From NCBI RefSeq assembly GCF_051262515.1, contig NZ_JBIMER010000004.1:124001-188000 (forward strand): a DNA stretch of 64,000 nucleotides, given 5' to 3'. The notes below the pieces were generated by a model. It did no database searches and was not told the DNA's origin. It worked only from the letters and a program-made list of their open reading frames with translations. Below are positions 60,408 through 64,000 of the stretch, one piece after another. Both the position numbers and the translations under genes were made by a program. Each line of letters starts with the position of its first letter. The first letter of the stretch is position 1. The DNA comes from Arthrobacter_N sp051262515 (GTDB taxonomy: Bacteria; Actinomycetota; Actinomycetes; Actinomycetales; Micrococcaceae).

Positions 60408-61256
60408 TCAGTTCCTGTTGAGGCCGAATGTCCGGGTCATCAGCGCCGCCTTGTAGTGTGACTCGGCTGCGTTCACCTCCGAGGAGGGCGTGCTGGGCCC
60501 GAACACGCGGAGGAGGCTGAACACGAAGTGTCGGGCGTGGTCCGCCTTCGCCCCGGCTGCGGCCCCGGGCGCGCTGTACCGTGCCAGTTCGCGGAGGGCG
60601 ACGTTGCCGCCGTGGCCGTCACGCGCGTAGGCCGTCCACCGGCCGAGGATCCGTTCGGCACCGTCCGCCTTGCCGACGTATTGCTTCCCGTTGGTGGAGT
60701 CCGTGATGAGGTAGATCCCTTGGACCTCCGACAGGGCAACACGCCAGTCGGCGTACCGAGGATCCTCCACCATGTCCCGCAGCTGCTGGTGGGTGAGCAA
60801 CACGCCGTCGAACCCCGGGAAAGGCACCTTGTCCCGGTCGGCGATCTCCAACACCGGCATGCGCGCGGCGCTCGGAGAGACGGCGCTCCGGTGCCAGCTG
60901 CGGGGGTTGTCCCATTCGACCACGAGCCGGTCACTAGGGGGCGCCAGGAAGCCGGTTGGGCGCAGGTCGAAGGACCGGTACTCCTCAGTACGCTCCGCGC
61001 CCACCTCGCCGTGGTTCTCGAAGGCGCCCCAGAGTCGGGAACGGCGCTGGCCGTCGGCGACGAGGACCACCCAGTACCGGGGAGGATCCGCGGGGAAGCG
61101 GCGAGGCGAGATGTCCTAGGCTCTGGTGTAGGCGAGGACCCGTTCCTCGGTCAGGTCCTCCGGTCCACGCAGAGCATGCGCGTCACCCGGCTTGAAGGCG
61201 TGGCGGATGACGTGGACGTCCTCCGGCCTGACCGCCGGGTCATGGTCCGCGCCCAT
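60408..61256 (-). pseudogene. GIY-YIG nuclease-family gene interrupted by an amber codon
   Basis: One reading frame on the minus strand encodes MGADHDPAVRPEDVHVIRHA then FKPGDAHALRGPEDLTEERV, LAYTRA, a TAG (61118-61116), and DISPRRFPADPPRYWVVLVADGQRRSRLWGAFENHGEV up to the C-terminal GIY-YIG domain (GIYLITDSTNGKQYVGKADG, with the late Glu in SSEVNAAE). The frame is identical on both sides, so a single CAG-to-TAG change would explain it. The C-terminal half from 61070 could still be made from an internal start. The 5' limit is uncertain. Function unknown; such proteins occur on islands. Confidence 0.75.
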
Positions 61257-61276
61257 GCCCGCGAGCACATGACCAA

Positions 61277-61303
61277 GGGTAAGGGTAAGGGTAAGGGTAA
61301 GGG
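61277..61303 (+). repeat. (GGGTAA)n hexanucleotide repeat, G-quadruplex-type
   Basis: Four exact GGGTAA units plus a final GGG: five GGG tracts each spaced by TAA. It lies at the junction of the GIY-YIG pseudogene and an IS5 remnant. By pattern (G3 tracts, 3-base loops) it can form a G-quadruplex. Confidence 0.9.
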
Positions 61304-61487
61304 ACGCACGAGAAACCGGCCCGGCAGGGACCGCCGTCTCCGCAGGCGCGTCGGGAGCAAGGGATTGCAGATCAGACACGGGAACACCATATGCCACCGG
61401 CTCAGGCGTTCCCGCGGTGAGTTGACCACGAAGGTCTATTTCGCCGTGGACGCGCGCGGCTTGCCCGGCGCGGTGGTCGCACCCTGA
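61300..61487 (+). pseudogene. IS5-family transposase remnant
   Basis: The plus strand contains RRSRGELTTKVYFAVDARGL then PGAVVAP, which corresponds to the conserved SRGGLTTKIHLAVD block of IS5/IS427-group transposases around the second catalytic Asp. The rest of the transposase is missing or scrambled. Confidence 0.6.
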
Positions 61488-61499
61488 GAGCCCAGTCAT

Positions 61500-62276
61500 G
61501 ACGTGGCGATGCTGCGAGACAGCACTACACCGAAAGTCTCGCCGGGCTCATGGAGCGAGCTTCCAAGAAGGAACCTTTACAAGGCAGACGAAAACGAATA
61601 AGTGGCGAATAAGTGGCAAGAGATCAGTTTCGGCTGTGTAACCGTGTACCCGGCACCCACAAAAAACCTAGTCAGTGGTCACTATGAGGAGCCCCCTACC
61701 GGATTCGAACCGGTGACCCCCTGTCACCGGTACAAGATGTTGAGGCCGTCCTGGTACTAGCGGCCCAATGGGCGGTTTTGCCCCCTTACGGCGCCACGTA
61801 GGGGCAGGGCGACGCAGTACTGACAGCCCAGGTATCCCGGGAAGTCCCACAATCTCCCTCGTGCTCCCGGGATTATTGGCTCATAAGTGGCTTCTGGCGC
61901 CACAATGGTGGACGCCTCGCGTTGGCAGTCAAGCACGTGACCCTAAGATCCGTCCGCAGCTTCAGGCTTCCATTTCTCGATTTCAGCGTCCGCAGCGATG
62001 AACCAAATAACTTCAAAGGCGGCGTGACGCCCGTCGTTCGTTCGGCTCCTTCACCGCTTGGACGGCACCCATGTGAGCACGCCCCCGCTGACTTGACCGG
62101 GCAAGTCCCATCCGTACAGGACGAAGGAGAACGGTCGTGGGCGTTCCGTATCCCTGGTGCCCTGGAATGGCCTTCAGAGCCGGGACCACTGTCGCCAAAG
62201 TGTCACGAAGTCGCCGTGACGATCCACTCCCGCGCAGCGCGAGAACCAGACCCGGAAACCACCGCTCACTAAGATC
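61500..62276. other. gene-poor stretch with right tRNA fragment
   Basis: Apart from the tRNA 3' fragment at 61688-61721 I see no gene or repeat here. Base composition is lower in GC than the host genes, in line with mobile DNA. Confidence 0.5.
61688..61721 (-). other. tRNA 3'-end fragment, probable att site (right)
   Basis: On the minus strand: GGGGGTCACCGGTTCGAATC then CGGTAGGGGGCTCC. Same T arm and acceptor as the left fragment, with a compensated pair change (A-T for G-C) in the T stem. No 5' half of a tRNA is adjacent. It lies about 0.6 kb before the excisionase/integrase pair. Confidence 0.8.
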
Positions 62277-62480
62277 ATGGACAAGACGATCAACAATACG
62301 AACCTACTATCGCGGGCAGAGACTGCAAGGTGGCTGCACCAGTCACCCAAGACGCTCACAAATTGGGCTTCTTCCGGGATTGGTCCTCCCTATCGCCGGA
62401 TCGGACGGGCAGCGCTCTATCTCGAAAGCGACCTCATCAGCTGGATGGAAGCCCAGCAGCTCGTCGAAGAAGTCGCCTGA
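62277..62480 (+). CDS. excisionase-like helix-turn-helix protein
   Basis: 67-residue winged-helix protein: LLSRAETARWLHQSPKTLTNWASSGIGPPYRRIGRAALYLESDLISWM (about 10-57), the AlpA/Xis-type fold. Its TGA overlaps the integrase ATG by one base (TGATG), the usual arrangement for element-borne excisionase and integrase. The start is ATG at 62277. Expected role: bending att DNA and directing excision. Confidence 0.88.
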   Translation: MDKTINNTNLLSRAETARWLHQSPKTLTNWASSGIGPPYRRIGRAALYLESDLISWMEAQQLVEEVA

Positions 62481-63721
62481 TGTCCCGCGAGCGGAAGCCG
62501 GTCGGCGAGATCGGCAAGGTCGTACTCATCGAGTTGGACACGAAGAAGTGGAAGGCTACGGGTCGCTACCGGGGCCGGGACGGCTTGCTGCACCGGGCCA
62601 GCGCCGAGGGCACCTCGCGGGACAGGGCGACGGCTGAACTGCGTCGCACTGCGCTGAAACGCGCGGGAAAAAGCGATGGGCTGGGCAAGAAATCCCCAAC
62701 TGTAAAAGACGCCATGGCCGGCTGGGTGGAGGGACTCAACGTCGTGGAGAAGGACGCCGTCGTCAAGCCCTCGGGCTTCATTACGCCCGCTACATTCCGG
62801 CAATACACACACTCGGCGGCCGTCGTTAACGCCTTGCTGGGAAACGTCCTTCTAGCAGATCTCGAGCCACTGGTCATCGAGACATCCCTGGCAAGTCTGG
62901 TTGATCGAGACGGGTCCTCTGGGGCTTCAAAGGCAAGAATGGCGCTTGTTGTGTTGCGGCTGACTCTCGCGCAGACCAAACGGCTTCGCCTCCTCCCCGA
63001 TAATCCTGCGCGAGACGTGCGGCTTCCCCGCCCTCGCAGGAATCCCCCAGAAGCCCCGACTGTGGAGGCTGTGGAGCTGCTACGCGAACTGATCGAACTA
63101 CGCAAGAATGCGAGGATGCCTGGCCCTGTTCCGAATGCGCGGCTGGGACAGGTTGTGGATCTCATCCTGGGAACAAGCATGCGTATCAGCGAAGTCATGG
63201 CACTTCGCTGGGCGGACATCGACTTCGAAGAACGGCGACTCACCTGCAGTGGAGCGATGATCGAAGGGCAAGGACCGATGTACCGGCAGTCCTACGGAAA
63301 GAACAGCAAGGCATTCCGGACTATGGCCCTCCCGGATTTTGCTTGGCGCAGCCTTGAGTCGATCCGGTCGGAGTTCGATCCTGCCCCCGCTACCGCACCG
63401 GTCTTTCAAACCCGTACCGGTAGCTTCACCGCTCCTTCGGCAATCCGGCGGCCACTGCGCGCACTCTCCGCTTTCGCGAACTCGATCGAGTTCGGCCGTA
63501 TCGGGCCCGTGAATCCCCATGCCTATCGCAAAGCCGTTGCCACGTTGCTCGCAAAGCACGCTGGACTTCCGGCTGCCCAAGAGCAACTGGGCCACGAGGA
63601 TGAAGACACGACTCGCGTCCACTATGTGGCACCGGCGGACGAAATCACCGATCGCAGCGAACTCTTGTCGGCGTTCGCGCCTCGTCCTAAATCGACAAGT
63701 GGAGGCAGCGGACCGAAGTGA
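62480..63721 (+). CDS. tyrosine recombinase (integrase)
   Basis: Site-specific recombinase of 413 residues. N-terminal arm-binding part with an AP2-like basic start (KKWKATGRYRGRDGLLHRASAEGTSRDRATAEL, about 22-54), a core-binding SAM-like domain (about 73-180), and the catalytic domain with Arg235 (GTSMRISEVMALRW), His347-x-x-Arg350 (NPHAYRKAVAT), His372 (LGHEDEDTTRV) and nucleophile Tyr382. All catalytic residues are present except that the K in the beta-hairpin was not pinned down. Presumably integrates at the tRNA-type att site lying to its left. Confidence 0.95.
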   Translation: MSRERKPVGEIGKVVLIELDTKKWKATGRYRGRDGLLHRASAEGTSRDRATAELRRTALKRAGKSDGLGKKSPTVKDAMAGWVEGLNVVEKDAVVKPSGFITPATFRQYTHSAAVVNALLGNVLLADLEPLVIETSLASLVDRDGSSGASKARMALVVLRLTLAQTKRLRLLPDNPARDVRLPRPRRNPPEAPTVEAVELLRELIELRKNARMPGPVPNARLGQVVDLILGTSMRISEVMALRWADIDFEERRLTCSGAMIEGQGPMYRQSYGKNSKAFRTMALPDFAWRSLESIRSEFDPAPATAPVFQTRTGSFTAPSAIRRPLRALSAFANSIEFGRIGPVNPHAYRKAVATLLAKHAGLPAAQEQLGHEDEDTTRVHYVAPADEITDRSELLSAFAPRPKSTSGGSGPK

Positions 63722-64000
63722 ACGAGCGTTTCGTGTCGTGGCGCGCGGCCGAAGGGCCTAAGGCAAGGACTCACGGCGGAATGCCGCATTCGCTATGGCT
63801 ACTACCGTGCTATTGGCATGGCGTATGCCGCGGTGCCACCCCACCAAACATCACGCGGCGGGCGGAGCAACTGCCTATGGCTTCACCTTCATGCCCCGTT
63901 GCGCGAGCCCAAATGGCGAACTACCGTCGGGTGCCCGGGCAAGGCCGCTGCAAGTGGCGGAGTTCGCGAAGCTCCGTGCGCCCCCGACCTCGCAAGATGG
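63722..64000. other. no recognisable gene
   Basis: 279 bases after the integrase to the window's end. I find no supported frame or RNA. Confidence 0.5.

Noticed and set aside
60408..61256. Two separate genes (N-terminal orphan and GIY-YIG nuclease)
   Set aside because: Both parts share one frame and read as one continuous family protein across the TAG; a single interrupted gene is simpler.
61277..61303. CRISPR-like array or true telomere
   Set aside because: The units are six bases long without spacers, and the block is internal to the chromosome segment; no cas or telomere-protein genes.

Overview
The window is 64 kb of very GC-rich bacterial chromosome. The gene content (IdeR/DtxR repressor, DUF3263, DUF4193, DUF3027, LytR-C, WXG100, c-di-AMP riboswitches before cell-wall hydrolases, CIRCE before groEL, an Arthrobacter-type copper amine oxidase) points to an actinobacterium, most likely of the Micrococcaceae (Arthrobacter and relatives). 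This assignment is inference from gene families; no 16S gene is present.

Layout, left to right. (1) 0-8.2 kb, minus strand: a partial ABC exporter, an alpha/beta hydrolase, then an overlapping molybdenum-cofactor block (HNH protein, mobA-like, DUF6457, moeA-like, fdhD, FdhF/YdeP-type molybdopterin oxidoreductase). (2) 8.4-11.7 kb: two secreted peptidoglycan hydrolases (NlpC/P60 and M23), each behind a c-di-AMP (ydaO) riboswitch, and a DtxR-family regulator. (3) 11.8-25.1 kb: housekeeping genes: serC, DUF3027, cold-shock protein, a two-component system, an orphan WXG100 protein, a DUF4031-HD fusion, groEL with two tandem CIRCE operators, LytR-C, DUF3263, uracil-DNA glycosylase, a ThrE-type exporter and a luciferase-like oxidoreductase. 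(4) 25.2-33.4 kb: tRNA-Val(CAC), YciO, SelO, then a leucine/itaconate-type catabolic operon (TetR, carboxylase beta and alpha, MaoC hydratase, CitE-like lyase). (5) 33.5-39.6 kb: an amine-catabolism cassette: TetR, copper amine oxidase, a small membrane protein, aldehyde dehydrogenase and an APC permease, with a palindromic operator on the promoter.

(6) 39.8-47.7 kb mixes intact genes with decay: DUF4193; remnants of a cupin regulator and a FAD oxidoreductase beside an intact methyltransferase; a deleted polysaccharide deacetylase; a truncated zinc-ribbon gene; an intact phospholipase-D-family synthase; and the conserved actinobacterial triad of histidine phosphatase, DUF3090 and SCO1664-like kinase-fold protein. 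(7) 47.8-61.7 kb is an apparent genomic island bracketed by two near-identical 34-bp fragments of tRNA 3' ends. Its cargo is a minus-strand operon (LacI, solute-binding lipoprotein, two permeases, two ATPases, PfkB kinase, GH32 fructosidase) for uptake and breakdown of a fructose-containing compound, with a clear promoter and an 18-bp palindromic operator. Behind it lie a truncated IS21 istB, a complete IS1182-family element, a GIY-YIG gene interrupted by one amber codon, and an IS5 remnant next to a (GGGTAA)n repeat. (8) 62.3-63.7 kb: an excisionase-like protein and a tyrosine recombinase, overlapping by one base, probably the start of a second element that runs off the window.

I found no CRISPR array and no recognisable complete defence system. 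The most worthwhile leads are the unusual peptide-type transporter in the fructan operon, the tandem island structure, the unknown membrane protein in the amine cassette, and the phosphatase/DUF3090/kinase-fold triad.
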